From positions 1 through 64,000 of IMG/VR virus record IMGVR_UViG_3300032235_000428: a stretch of 64,000 nucleotides of DNA; one strand, 5' to 3'. The translations under genes were made by a program, and so were the position numbers. The notes beneath the pieces are model-generated. The model saw nothing but the letters and a program-made list of their open reading frames with translations. It searched no databases and was not told the DNA's origin. How positions within the stretch are numbered: position 1 is the stretch's first letter; each line of letters starts with the position of its first letter. Source of the DNA: a virus. This document shows positions 23,761 through 32,906 of this stretch, piece by piece.

Positions 23761-25428
23761 CTAAACTTGAGTTGACTTTTCATCTGCTGAAGGTTCAATA
23801 GGAACTTTTCCAGATGCACCATTAATATTATCTCCACCAGTTTGACTGGTATCCATTGGCATACCAGTCATTGGATCAATTGGGGCATTAGGATCTGGAA
23901 TAATTCCATCTTTAATTTCTTTCTTAATCAATATATCTTGCTCTACAATTTCTTCATCAGTTTGGCGAAGAATTTTACGACGAACATAATCCTGAGAATA
24001 ATACTTACCAATATATGGTTCGGCAGTTGCAGCCATATTAAGTCTCTCAGTCATTAACTCTGCTTCTTTCAATTCAGAGAAGTGATTATCGTATAAGAAA
24101 TCATATTGGATATGCTCTCTCATAATATTCCAATCTTCTGGAGTAATAATGTTCTTAAGAATTAATTGGGTCTTAAGCATATCATTAAATAAATTTGAAA
24201 AACGCTTTCTTAAACGTCCAACAAATTTAGTAAATTTTAGTTCGTCTCTTAAAATCTCAGATGAACGACCTAAATTAAATCCACCTTCTCCTTCCATTCT
24301 TGATGGTGGGACATTTAACGAGCGATATAACTTACTCTGGAAATATTTAATATCTGTAATTTCTCCAAGATTTTGACCACCAGGTAGAGTTGTGATTTCA
24401 GTTCCTCTACCACCTTCACGGCGAGGTAACCAAAAATCTTCAAGCATACTCATGAATTTTTTATCATCACGGATTTCTCCAGTTGATGCATCATATACGA
24501 GTTTGTTGCGATAACGCATCATAACATCACGAAGATATTGTTCTGCCTTAATCTTAGGAAGATTACCGACATCGATGTAGAAAATTCTACGCTCTGGTGC
24601 TCTAGATAATCTATAAATTACAAGACTATCCTCAATCATTCTAAGTTGATTGAGTGATTTAATTGCTTTGTGTAGATATGAAAGTGTAGTTCCTTTATTT
24701 CTATCTACTAATCCTGAGGTACAATATGAAACTGCATCTCTAGAAATTTTAATTCCACCACTAGTTTGAGTTGAAACTCTACTATTAACAGTTCCAATTG
24801 GAGATTGTGATGATGGATTATAAATGAAGTACTCTTCAATTTCTGGGAATTCATAATCCATTGGATTTTCACTAATCCCATTTAGTGATTTTTGATTATT
24901 ATTTTTTGTCCCTTTATTCACAGATTGTCTAACATAACGCATTTTTAAAGCGTCAATATATCTTAATTCCTGAATACCTTCTTGTGGTTTCTTTAAATCA
25001 ATTACTTTATGATAATAAAGACGACCATCAATATACCAATTCCTATAAATTTCGTGGCACTTTTTATCAAAATCCAATAACTCTAGAATACGCTTAAATT
25101 CTTCTCTAATCTTTTTCTTTATACCATCACTTGCATTTAGATTCGATAATTCTATTTGAACAGGACTATCATTAGTATCGCTTACAATAGCTTCGTTTAC
25201 AATATCTTCAATGGCACTATCACATTCTGGGTGAAGTGCCATTTCACGATATCTTTTAATTAAATCATATTCAGTTCTATAAACACCTTCAATATCTACA
25301 TATGAACCAAAAAAACCACTAGTTAAATAGTGGTCAACCCCGTCCTCATTATTTTGAGGAACGGGGGAAACTACAGATGGAGATGTTTTTTGTTTATCGT
25401 CAATAGAAAATCCAAATAATTTCGCCAT
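23761..25428 (-). CDS. gp20: gp20 portal vertex protein
   Basis: A 555-residue protein, T4 gp20 being 524. Conserved portal features include YRTEYDLIKRYREMALHPEC, DSAIEDIVNEAIV, RLSRAPERRIFYIDVGNLPK, LEDFWLPRREGGRGTEI and LPGGQNLGEI, the last two close to the region used as the cyanophage g20 marker. Twelve copies form the ring through which DNA enters the head. The C-terminal tail (PDPNAPIDPMTGMPMDTSQT) is Pro/Gly-rich and disordered. A late box lies 28 bases upstream. Confidence 0.98.
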   Translation of the reverse strand: MAKLFGFSIDDKQKTSPSVVSPVPQNNEDGVDHYLTSGFFGSYVDIEGVYRTEYDLIKRYREMALHPECDSAIEDIVNEAIVSDTNDSPVQIELSNLNASDGIKKKIREEFKRILELLDFDKKCHEIYRNWYIDGRLYYHKVIDLKKPQEGIQELRYIDALKMRYVRQSVNKGTKNNNQKSLNGISENPMDYEFPEIEEYFIYNPSSQSPIGTVNSRVSTQTSGGIKISRDAVSYCTSGLVDRNKGTTLSYLHKAIKSLNQLRMIEDSLVIYRLSRAPERRIFYIDVGNLPKIKAEQYLRDVMMRYRNKLVYDASTGEIRDDKKFMSMLEDFWLPRREGGRGTEITTLPGGQNLGEITDIKYFQSKLYRSLNVPPSRMEGEGGFNLGRSSEILRDELKFTKFVGRLRKRFSNLFNDMLKTQLILKNIITPEDWNIMREHIQYDFLYDNHFSELKEAELMTERLNMAATAEPYIGKYYSQDYVRRKILRQTDEEIVEQDILIKKEIKDGIIPDPNAPIDPMTGMPMDTSQTGGDNINGASGKVPIEPSADEKSTQV

Positions 25429-25455
25429 TATTAAAGTTGTACTAAATTGATATAC

Positions 25456-25463
25456 TATTTATT
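25456..25463 (-). promoter_or_regulatory. Late-promoter box for gp20
   Basis: The minus strand reads AATAAATA, overlapping the gp19 stop and 28 bases before the gp20 ATG at 25428. Confidence 0.6.
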
Positions 25464-26067
25464 ATACAATCTCAGTTCCATTTTGATCGCCAGTAGTACC
25501 AGCAGACCACCACTGAACTTGGAATTCTACAGTAAATTCTTCAATTGTATCTGAAGTGTCGTAAGATAATTCAATTTGAGATACGTTTGTTGGGAATATA
25601 TCGTAGAATTTGTACACTCTTAATGGATTGTGTGATGCTGAATTTGTATTTGACGTGGATTCCTTAGTTTGACCTCTTCCAAGTTGATACACATAAGCAT
25701 CAACCATGTAAGATGCTGGTCTGGTAGCACCAGTTCCATTGCTCAATTTATTCATCTGGTTCATCCACTGCTCAAATTTTGTCCTTAACTGGAAATCTTC
25801 ATCATTAATAACAGTTACTGTCCAGGTATCAAAAGTCCTGTCACCAGCAACTTTCAAAATACGTCCTCTGAAAGGAACATCAATTGGGGCAACGTTTGAT
25901 GCTGGTAATGCGGCAGCTTTGCATAAGAAGTTAAACTTCTCATCATTCCAACCATTTACAAAAGATGGGAATGATGGAATTGCAACTTCAAATAGATTGG
26001 GTCTTGCTGCACCACCAGCAAGTTGAGATTTGAAATCGGTGATTGTTCTAATGTTTCTCGCTGTCAT
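25462..26067 (-). CDS. gp19: gp19 tail tube protein
   Basis: A 201-residue protein, T4 gp19 being 163. The blocks ARPNLFEVAIPSFPSF, FLCKAAALPASNVAPIDVPF and GRILKVAGDRTFDTWTVTVI match T4 gp19 closely (ARPNLFQVEI, CKATALPAG, VAGDRTFDDWTVTV). It polymerises into the inner tube through which DNA passes. A very strong ribosome site AAGGAGGAAC precedes the ATG, as suits one of the most abundant virion proteins. The gene follows gp18 without its own late box. Confidence 0.98.
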   Translation of the reverse strand: MTARNIRTITDFKSQLAGGAARPNLFEVAIPSFPSFVNGWNDEKFNFLCKAAALPASNVAPIDVPFRGRILKVAGDRTFDTWTVTVINDEDFQLRTKFEQWMNQMNKLSNGTGATRPASYMVDAYVYQLGRGQTKESTSNTNSASHNPLRVYKFYDIFPTNVSQIELSYDTSDTIEEFTVEFQVQWWSAGTTGDQNGTEIV

Positions 26068-26100
26068 TTTAGGTTCCTCCTTTAGTGTTAATTAAAATAA

Positions 26101-28842
26101 TTAAACTCTTCCAGCGACTTCTTCAAAGCTAACACCTGTACGGGTAGCAACAAAAGTAAGAGTTATGTAATTAATTGATTTCGCAGGCTTCAGATAAATG
26201 TCTGCTCTAAATTCATTGTTATCAATTACATCAGGAGTGTTATTTGTTTCATCACAAACTACGAGATAGTCATAAACACCTCTCTTTGCTTGAACATCAC
26301 GTAAATAAGGTTCCACAATGTTAACAAAGTTTGCTCTTGTTAACTGATCATTAAACTCAAATAGTTGAGATTGTGCTGCTTTTTCTAGTGCTTGCTCAAT
26401 AGTTAAGAATAATCTGCGAACGTTAATTCTATCAAAAGCAGATTGATAAGCAAGAGCAGTCTTATCACCGAACAAGATGATACCACCACCAGGTTGATTG
26501 ATGATGCTATTAACTCTTGCTGGATATAATCTATCTCTTTGTGCTTTATTTGGGTTATATGATAATTTAATTGCATTTAATATGTTGCCTCTTTGTTGTC
26601 CTGCAGGGGAGAACCAAGGATATGCAACAATATTAGTTCTGCACATTAATCCAGCAATATCAGCATTACATGGAATATATCTAAACAGATTATTAAATCT
26701 ATCGTAAGTATACTTATACCCACTATCAAATACCGCATATGATGACGAGGTTAATGCACTGAAGAATTCAATAATATTTTCAGTTTGCGTATTTGAGTTA
26801 GTGATATCAACTACGCTTCCTCTATGAGGAGAAATAACAGCAACACAATCCTTTCTCGCTTCAGCAATAGCAATCAAATTATTTGCCTTTGCTTGAGAAT
26901 CTGCAATATCATCTAATCCAGGACCATTAATTAAATAGTCCACTGCAATCTCATCTCTATTATCAAATAATCTGTAAGAGGACTGAATATCACCTAACGA
27001 TGCTTTAAATCCTCCAGTTACACTATAATCAACACCGTTAGTTAAGTTATAGCAAACAGGACCAACAGAACTGAAAACTACATCTTGAGCATTTTCATCC
27101 CATAAACCTGCTGCAGTGCTATAGACTGAAAAACTAGTTGAAAATCCAGTAGAAGTTGGAGTTGTGCGATGATAATTATCAATACTTTGTGATGGATTTG
27201 ATCCAGCGTAAATATATTTTGAATAATTTGCAAGATAGTTCTTATACCAAATCTTTTGTGGGGAATTTACACTTGAAATCGTATCAGCAGCTTTTGATAA
27301 ATTAACATGCTTTTCAAGAATACTTCCTTGAATACCAGTTACATCTCCACTATCATCAACTAATACGACATGCAATCCATCATTTCTACCGTTTCTTTCA
27401 GCAACGTAATTGTTTGTTGTTGGTTTTGGTGCGATAGATTTCCAATAAACTATGGAGTTGTCTAATCCTAAAGTTTGCTCACCATACCAGTCTACAGCAT
27501 CAATGACCTCAACTCTTGCCTGTGATTCAGTAACTGTTAAGATGATCTTGTCATCTCTCAATGTGCTTACTGTTAATATTAGGTTATTTGCTGGAGTTGA
27601 ACCTCCAATAGAAGTTCCAGCAATACTTACAGTAGTTCCAACTCCATAAGATCCACCTGGATTGGTGATACTTACAGTACTAATACCACCAACACCATCT
27701 CTGAAGACTGTGAATAAAGCACCAGTTCCAAGAGTACTTACACCAGAAACTGATGAATAAGTTGTATTTGCTTGTGCAAGTAATGTAGTTGCCGCACCAA
27801 CAGTGATTTGATTAATTGCACCATTTGTTAGACTATACCCACCTACTGAAGTTCCAGGTATAGTGATAGTTGCTCCTACAGTATAACCAAGTCCAGAATT
27901 AACTACAACTGCTGATTGTACACCACCATTTGTATTATTTCTAGTAATGTTGAATGTCGCTCCTGAAGCAGAACCAGAAGAGGTTCCAGCAACTCCAGTA
28001 TAAACTTCACCTTGTTCACCATCAATAACACTGAAAGTAGTAACTCCAACTGAACCAACGGAATCCTGTGGTGATACTAAATTTCCAATGTTATTGATTG
28101 AATTGATTCTATTTCCAACTAGGAATGATGCAAATTGATTATTTTCAGCATAATCAATTGGGTATTCAGTTCCAGCTGCAGAAACTCTAGAAATAATCTT
28201 TACAGCAATATCAGATTTATTTGATGCTAAAGATTTTGGGGTTATTTTTGTAACAATACCTTTTAAATAACCGTTAAAAACTGCTGTAGTTCCAGTTCCA
28301 GGAATTACATTTCCAGAAATGTCTACGGTTACTCCATATCCAACTTGAAATCCTAAATTTTCAGGATTAGTTGTTCCTATACCAATAATTTGATCTGCTA
28401 AATCATCGATGATACAGACTTTTAAATTGTTAGCCCAAAATCCTGGATCTTTTGCTGCAAAATAAAAACTCGATGATGTGGTTGAATAATTCGTTAGATA
28501 ATCATCAAAATTTTTGATTTTAACATCTATTGATGATCCACCAACAGAAACGTTAGAATTCTTTAATTCTGCACCATCAGTTCTAACAACTTTTAAAATA
28601 CCACCATATGAGAGATATGATGATGCACTCATCCAATATTCGTATTGGTTATCTCTAGATGTTGGTGAACCAAAAACATCTAATAATTGTTGCTCTGTAG
28701 TAATGTCAGTTGGTTCATTTACTGGACCCTTTTTAAAAGGTCCTGCAATAGCACCAATATTATCTAATACGTTTTCAGCTCTCCCAACAGTTAAGTCAAC
28801 TTCCCTGACTAATATACCAGGAGATAATTGAGGAGTTGCCAT
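26101..28842 (-). CDS. gp18: gp18 contractile tail sheath protein, with an inserted domain
   Basis: A 913-residue protein, clearly longer than T4 gp18 (659). The N-terminus (SPGILVREVDLT, then GAIAGPFKKGPVNEP) and C-terminus (IEQALEKAAQSQLFEFNDQL, RANFVNIVEPYLRDVQAKRG, ADIYLKPAKSINYITLTFVA) are typical sheath sequences. Residues about 281-428 hold an insertion with two copies of a beta-rich unit ending in GxGYxxGxTITIPGTSVGG or SYGVGTTVSIAGTSIGG, likely a surface domain on the sheath. Equivalent GxGY repeats occur in gp14. AGGAG precedes the ATG and a late box lies 36 bases upstream. Confidence 0.96.
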   Translation of the reverse strand: MATPQLSPGILVREVDLTVGRAENVLDNIGAIAGPFKKGPVNEPTDITTEQQLLDVFGSPTSRDNQYEYWMSASSYLSYGGILKVVRTDGAELKNSNVSVGGSSIDVKIKNFDDYLTNYSTTSSSFYFAAKDPGFWANNLKVCIIDDLADQIIGIGTTNPENLGFQVGYGVTVDISGNVIPGTGTTAVFNGYLKGIVTKITPKSLASNKSDIAVKIISRVSAAGTEYPIDYAENNQFASFLVGNRINSINNIGNLVSPQDSVGSVGVTTFSVIDGEQGEVYTGVAGTSSGSASGATFNITRNNTNGGVQSAVVVNSGLGYTVGATITIPGTSVGGYSLTNGAINQITVGAATTLLAQANTTYSSVSGVSTLGTGALFTVFRDGVGGISTVSITNPGGSYGVGTTVSIAGTSIGGSTPANNLILTVSTLRDDKIILTVTESQARVEVIDAVDWYGEQTLGLDNSIVYWKSIAPKPTTNNYVAERNGRNDGLHVVLVDDSGDVTGIQGSILEKHVNLSKAADTISSVNSPQKIWYKNYLANYSKYIYAGSNPSQSIDNYHRTTPTSTGFSTSFSVYSTAAGLWDENAQDVVFSSVGPVCYNLTNGVDYSVTGGFKASLGDIQSSYRLFDNRDEIAVDYLINGPGLDDIADSQAKANNLIAIAEARKDCVAVISPHRGSVVDITNSNTQTENIIEFFSALTSSSYAVFDSGYKYTYDRFNNLFRYIPCNADIAGLMCRTNIVAYPWFSPAGQQRGNILNAIKLSYNPNKAQRDRLYPARVNSIINQPGGGIILFGDKTALAYQSAFDRINVRRLFLTIEQALEKAAQSQLFEFNDQLTRANFVNIVEPYLRDVQAKRGVYDYLVVCDETNNTPDVIDNNEFRADIYLKPAKSINYITLTFVATRTGVSFEEVAGRV

Positions 28843-28877
28843 GTTTTGCTCCTAAGTCTCAGATTTGCTCTAAAAAA

Positions 28878-28885
28878 TATTTATT
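28878..28885 (-). promoter_or_regulatory. Late-promoter box for gp18-gp19
   Basis: The minus strand reads AATAAATA in the 86-base gap, 36 bases before the gp18 ATG. The rest of the gap shows nothing that I can name. Confidence 0.65.
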
Positions 28886-28928
28886 AAAAACTTACTTTAC
28901 GTGGGGGAAATTGGACGTGAACAACCAA

Positions 28929-29162
28929 TTACCAGTCAGGATATTCCCACTTAAAAACTAAAGGATGCATTTTTCTTGATTTTGCAATTCTTTTTACAGT
29001 ACACTCCTTACATTCATACGAATATGATGATGATACTGGACCTCTATCTTTACGAGTTTGATAGAAACAATCTATTAAATTTTTGATTTCACCACAAACT
29101 CTACATCTCCTATCTACTAGTAATAAATGCCCATATCTTATCTGGTTATCTAAATCCATCAT
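28929..29162 (-). CDS. Small zinc-ribbon protein between gp17 and gp18
   Basis: A 77-residue protein with two CxxC pairs (CRVCGE and CKEC) spaced about 30 residues apart, followed by VKRIAKSRKMHP. The arrangement resembles the zinc-binding half of phage HNH/endonuclease VII-like proteins, but no HNH catalytic motif is visible. The frame is open to 29174. I choose ATG 29162 because it forms an ATGA overlap with the gp17 stop and has GGAAC upstream. It may work with terminase or in late transcription; this is open. Confidence 0.75.
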   Translation of the reverse strand: MMDLDNQIRYGHLLLVDRRCRVCGEIKNLIDCFYQTRKDRGPVSSSYSYECKECTVKRIAKSRKMHPLVFKWEYPDW

Positions 29163-30805
29163 TGGTAGTTCCACATATATGACATATCCCCATACTCATC
29201 GGTATACCACCTATCTCCACTATTATCCACAAATGATGATTGATCATTTACACCATCAACAATAAATCCAAAAGGTGCCATATCTTGAAGGATCTCATTT
29301 TCCTTTTCTTCATATAACTTTTTTCTCACATCTTGATCGGTCAGTTCTTTAAAATAATCTTGTACAACTAACCAAGCATAAATTACAAGACACATTGCTA
29401 AATCATCATTACACCCATCTTCAGCTTCAAATGAATTTGATTTTTGAATGAATGTAGTTAATTCACTGATGATATCATAATCATTAAAAATTAATTTATC
29501 CTCTTCGATCATCGCTTTTAAATTTAGACATCCAACTTTTTTAACAGTTTTAGACATCTTAACTCCAAGTTGGGTTTTCTTTCCAGAAAATCCTTGCCCA
29601 ACAATTTGTCCTGCTCTACCTCGCATAGAGCACATTAAAACATTTTGATACTCTAAGTCATAATGAAGAATTGATGCTACTTGATCACCAACATCATTAA
29701 CTTCACATAAAACATATGCATCATTATAACTTTTTGCTACCTCATGGACAATCCCAGGAAATATCATGGGTTTTATTTGATTGTCTCTATATTTTGCTAC
29801 AACTTTATGTGGAAATTGTGTAATATCTACAACTACAAAAGCAGAGTAATCATTTCCAACTCCTCTAGCTACGTCCACAGAAACTGTATAATTATGATCA
29901 TCTTTAACATCTTCAAACACATCTAATCCACCACTTCGTAGTCTAGGTGCTTCATAAACTAAATTACGAAGTTTATTTGGTGAAATTAATGTATCAACAG
30001 ATCCTAAAAATTCGCATTCAAATTCGACCTTAAACTGTTGTTCACTGGTGTTTGCAATAGTTTGCTCTTTCCATTTTTCATCTCTACCAGGAACTTCACT
30101 CCAATGAACTTCTGTTGGAATATATTCATTCTTTCTTCGTTCGGCATCATGCCAAATTTTGTAAAAATGATTCATCCCGTGAGGGGTAGAAACGATAATT
30201 ACTTTGGTATTCTTACCAGAAGAAATAGTAGGATAAACTGAACTGAAAAACTGATCAGCAATATGGTTGGGAATAAAAGCAAATTCGTCGAGGAAGATGA
30301 TGTTGTATGATCCACCACGAACTGCTGATGCTGATGTAGAAGCAGCAATAATTTTTGATCCATTTTCTAACTCTAAAGATGCTTTGTTCCATGTCATCAC
30401 CCCCTGCTGTAACCACTTTGGGAGGTTCTCGTAAGCGGTCTGGAGGCGGTCTAAGAGATCTTTTGCGGTAGATGCCTTGTTAGCAAGTATTGCGATGTTA
30501 ACGTTATCATTAAAAATTGCATAATGAAGAAGATATGAAACAACGATTGTAGATTTTCCAGACTGTCTCGGTAATTTACATACATTAAAACGATGGTTAT
30601 GAAACCTATCAATCATCAGTTCTTGAAACTTATATGGTTTAAATGGTTGTAAACCATAATCCAAAGTAACAATTTGGATATAATTTTTTGCAAAATAAAT
30701 TGGATCGTCTTGACAACGAGCAAATTCTATAATTTGGTCTTGAGTAAATTCAAGCGGAGTATTCGCTTTTTTTAGAAGCGGATTACCAAGATAATGATCG
30801 GCCAT
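29159..30805 (-). CDS. gp17: gp17 terminase large subunit (packaging ATPase-nuclease)
   Basis: A 548-residue protein, T4 gp17 being 610. Walker A-like LPRQSGKST lies at 78-86, Walker B NIIFLDEFAF at 168-177, and the coupling motif region VIIVSTPHGMNHFYKIW near 205. The nuclease domain begins with SVDVARGVGNDYSAFVVVDI, carrying the first catalytic Asp, and continues with CEVNDVGDQ and GCNDDLAMCLVIYAW. It pumps DNA into the head through gp20 and cuts concatemers. AGG precedes the start. Its small subunit gp16 is encoded separately at 54439-54867, unlike the adjacent arrangement in T4. Confidence 0.98.
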   Translation of the reverse strand: MADHYLGNPLLKKANTPLEFTQDQIIEFARCQDDPIYFAKNYIQIVTLDYGLQPFKPYKFQELMIDRFHNHRFNVCKLPRQSGKSTIVVSYLLHYAIFNDNVNIAILANKASTAKDLLDRLQTAYENLPKWLQQGVMTWNKASLELENGSKIIAASTSASAVRGGSYNIIFLDEFAFIPNHIADQFFSSVYPTISSGKNTKVIIVSTPHGMNHFYKIWHDAERRKNEYIPTEVHWSEVPGRDEKWKEQTIANTSEQQFKVEFECEFLGSVDTLISPNKLRNLVYEAPRLRSGGLDVFEDVKDDHNYTVSVDVARGVGNDYSAFVVVDITQFPHKVVAKYRDNQIKPMIFPGIVHEVAKSYNDAYVLCEVNDVGDQVASILHYDLEYQNVLMCSMRGRAGQIVGQGFSGKKTQLGVKMSKTVKKVGCLNLKAMIEEDKLIFNDYDIISELTTFIQKSNSFEAEDGCNDDLAMCLVIYAWLVVQDYFKELTDQDVRKKLYEEKENEILQDMAPFGFIVDGVNDQSSFVDNSGDRWYTDEYGDMSYMWNYQ

Positions 30806-30820
30806 AATAAAACCTATTTT

Positions 30821-32581
30821 TTAATTACAATTCCAACGTCTTAATGCTTTGTTTATTTTACTATCTGGATCTCTTGCAGTTTCTGAAGATGTATTTTTTG
30901 CTTTATGACCTTTCATTCTTTGGCAAAAAGACTTGCGACGATCAGCCCTTTTGCCCGTAGGCTTTTTTTCAGTTACTGCAGTTTGTAATTTTGAACCAGG
31001 ATTTTCTCGTCTGTAAGCATTTACTGCTTTTTGACTTAATCCATCAGTATTATCTTTACGATTTACTGACTGCCAATCCTCCTCTAATTGCTCACCAATA
31101 GTTTTATTATTTAATAGATAATTTTTTGATGGTGAATTTTGAACTTGAACAATAGGATCTCCACCAGGTCTCAAATCTGTTATTTGAGCATGTAGAACTT
31201 TTGCCTCAGGATAAACTTTTTGCAATTCATATTCAACTTCCTTTCTTGAAGGTACTTTTATTTGTGGGAAGAACATTCTTAATGAATAAGATCTACCTCT
31301 CCAAGTAAACATTATTATCATTAATTGTCCATTTTGTGATGGAATTCTGACTGCTTCTTCAATATCCTCTTTTTGTATCAATTGTTTAGCGAGATCATTT
31401 GCCCTTCTCTGCTGTCTACGATATAATTCTTGTCTTGCATCAGAACCTGCTTGTGCAGCATCTCGATCAGCAACTGTTTTTGCAGTTTTACGAATTTTAT
31501 TTGCTCTCTGGCGGTCTTTAGGATTTTGTGAATTGCTTAATCTATTTGCTTTGTTTAATGCCTTCTCTTCGCCAGTTTTTTTTACACCATCATTTAGTCT
31601 TCCAGAAGCACGACGAGTAAATTGAAGTTTTGCTTCATCAATTTGCTCTTCTTTTTTAAGTGGTTCTGGTTTAATAAGATCGATAAATTCAACAAATTTA
31701 TTACCAAACATATCTTCAATAGTTACACTTTCAGAGTTAACTGATTTCTTTTCAACTTTTTTAAGTTTAGTGTAGTAATCTGGAACTTCATCTAAGTGTT
31801 GTAATGCGGTAATTCTTGCTCCAGTTTTATCTGAAGTGTGTTCACCTTCTACTTTAATTCCAATCTTAAGTTGTTTTTGTATTGCTTGAAGTGAGACCCC
31901 ATGCTTTTTAGCAATTTCTTCTGGTGACTTATATGATTTAACTGGACCTTTTGGATCTCTTTCTTCTTTCATTGCACAGTCATCTTTACCGTGAACTGGG
32001 CAAGATTTTCCTTTTTTAGTATGATTACAACCCATTTCTTCGGCAACTGGTTTACCAATACCAACTTCTGTGGGTTTTTTCTTTTGACCATCTACTTTAA
32101 AACCGTTTGGTAAAGGTTTGCATACTTTATCGGTATTGCACCAATACATTCCTTTACCACATTTTTCTTCACCAATAATTTTTTGTACTAAAGATATTTC
32201 TTCTTTTTTTACTGTTGGTAATGATACCGATGCAGCCTTTGCTTTTTGTAATTTAACTGCCTTATCACCAAGTTGCTTTGCCGCATCTGGTGTTAGTGCC
32301 CCAGCTCCAGAAGATTTTTTGACTGCAAAACTAACTTGCTTTCCTTCATCAATACCTTCATCACTTTGAAGATATTCTGCTGCAGTATCAATATAATCTG
32401 CTGCTTTAGTGATTTTAGATTGAACCCAAGCAGGTAATTGTGTATCTCCTTTCTTTATAACTTTTCTCAATTTATTAATGGAACGCTCAATGGTATCCAT
32501 TTCATTACGAGCCATATATCCCTCATCATCTTTCTTCTTACCACTTGCAATCTCTTTGTGGTCTTCTGACAATCTCTTCAT
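30821..32581 (-). CDS. Mosaic multi-domain phage protein, possibly head-internal
   Basis: A 586-residue basic protein built of small modules. Residues 22-75 (ARNEMDTIERSINKLRKVIK, LPAWVQSKITKAADYIDTAA) form a helical module that I recognise from many phage proteins. Residues 140-165 are a Cys-containing MYWCNTDKVCKPLPNGF segment. Residues 185-202 hold CNHTKKGKSCPVHGKDDC, possibly metal-binding. Residues 215-275 (SPEEIAKKHGVSLQAIQKQL, GARITALQHLDEVPDYY) resemble DUF5661. The C-terminus (ADRRKSFCQRMKGHKAKNT, DPDSKINKALRRWNC) resembles DUF6321. Linkers are charged and often contain IxEE or LxE-like sites that gp21 could cut. Function is unknown. It has its own perfect late promoter just upstream of gp17. 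Confidence 0.8.
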   Translation of the reverse strand: MKRLSEDHKEIASGKKKDDEGYMARNEMDTIERSINKLRKVIKKGDTQLPAWVQSKITKAADYIDTAAEYLQSDEGIDEGKQVSFAVKKSSGAGALTPDAAKQLGDKAVKLQKAKAASVSLPTVKKEEISLVQKIIGEEKCGKGMYWCNTDKVCKPLPNGFKVDGQKKKPTEVGIGKPVAEEMGCNHTKKGKSCPVHGKDDCAMKEERDPKGPVKSYKSPEEIAKKHGVSLQAIQKQLKIGIKVEGEHTSDKTGARITALQHLDEVPDYYTKLKKVEKKSVNSESVTIEDMFGNKFVEFIDLIKPEPLKKEEQIDEAKLQFTRRASGRLNDGVKKTGEEKALNKANRLSNSQNPKDRQRANKIRKTAKTVADRDAAQAGSDARQELYRRQQRRANDLAKQLIQKEDIEEAVRIPSQNGQLMIIMFTWRGRSYSLRMFFPQIKVPSRKEVEYELQKVYPEAKVLHAQITDLRPGGDPIVQVQNSPSKNYLLNNKTIGEQLEEDWQSVNRKDNTDGLSQKAVNAYRRENPGSKLQTAVTEKKPTGKRADRRKSFCQRMKGHKAKNTSSETARDPDSKINKALRRWNCN

Positions 32582-32601
32582 TTCTTGATGATACTTTTTT
32601 T

Positions 32602-32609
32602 TATTTATA
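32602..32609 (-). promoter_or_regulatory. Late-promoter box, perfect TATAAATA, for the 586-residue gene and gp17
   Basis: The minus strand reads TATAAATA directly after the U tract of the preceding terminator, 21 bases before the ATG at 32581. Confidence 0.75.
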
Positions 32610-32610
32610 A

Positions 32611-32636
32611 AAAAAGGGGAACTAGGTTCCCTTTTA
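32611..32636 (-). terminator. Rho-independent terminator closing the fibre block
   Basis: The minus strand reads AAAAGGGAACCTAG, then TTCCCCTTTTTTT: a GGGAAC/GTTCCC stem extended by A-T pairs and followed by a T run. It begins just after the stop of the 88-residue gene at 32640. Confidence 0.85.
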
Positions 32637-32639
32637 CTA

Positions 32640-32906
32640 TCATTTATTTTTTATAGTTTCTGGAATATCTTCCGAACTTGGTTCCTTTCCTGGAGTTGCA
32701 AATGTGATTGATCCAATTTTTACTTTGTTTTCAACACCTTTTAACTGAGATTCTAGAATTTCATTAAAATAATTCTCATCAATCGATCCATCTTCATTTT
32801 TTGGGATATTAACTAATTTAGTAAAAATGTCACCTTTTTCATTTTTAAAAGTTATTGTAACATGATCTTTATTAGTTAAATCACTTGGGACTTCATAAGT
32901 AATCAT
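32640..32906 (-). CDS. Small protein encoded directly after the S74 fibre gene
   Basis: An 88-residue acidic protein (MITYEVPSDLTNKDHVTITF, FTKLVNIPKNEDGSIDENYF) with a strand-rich N-terminal half. GAGGAG lies upstream, inside the last codons of the 3113-residue gene, and the ATG overlaps that gene's TGA (ATGA). Small genes in this place often encode fibre assembly factors, but I see no family match, so the role is inferred from position only. Confidence 0.65.
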   Translation of the reverse strand: MITYEVPSDLTNKDHVTITFKNEKGDIFTKLVNIPKNEDGSIDENYFNEILESQLKGVENKVKIGSITFATPGKEPSSEDIPETIKNK

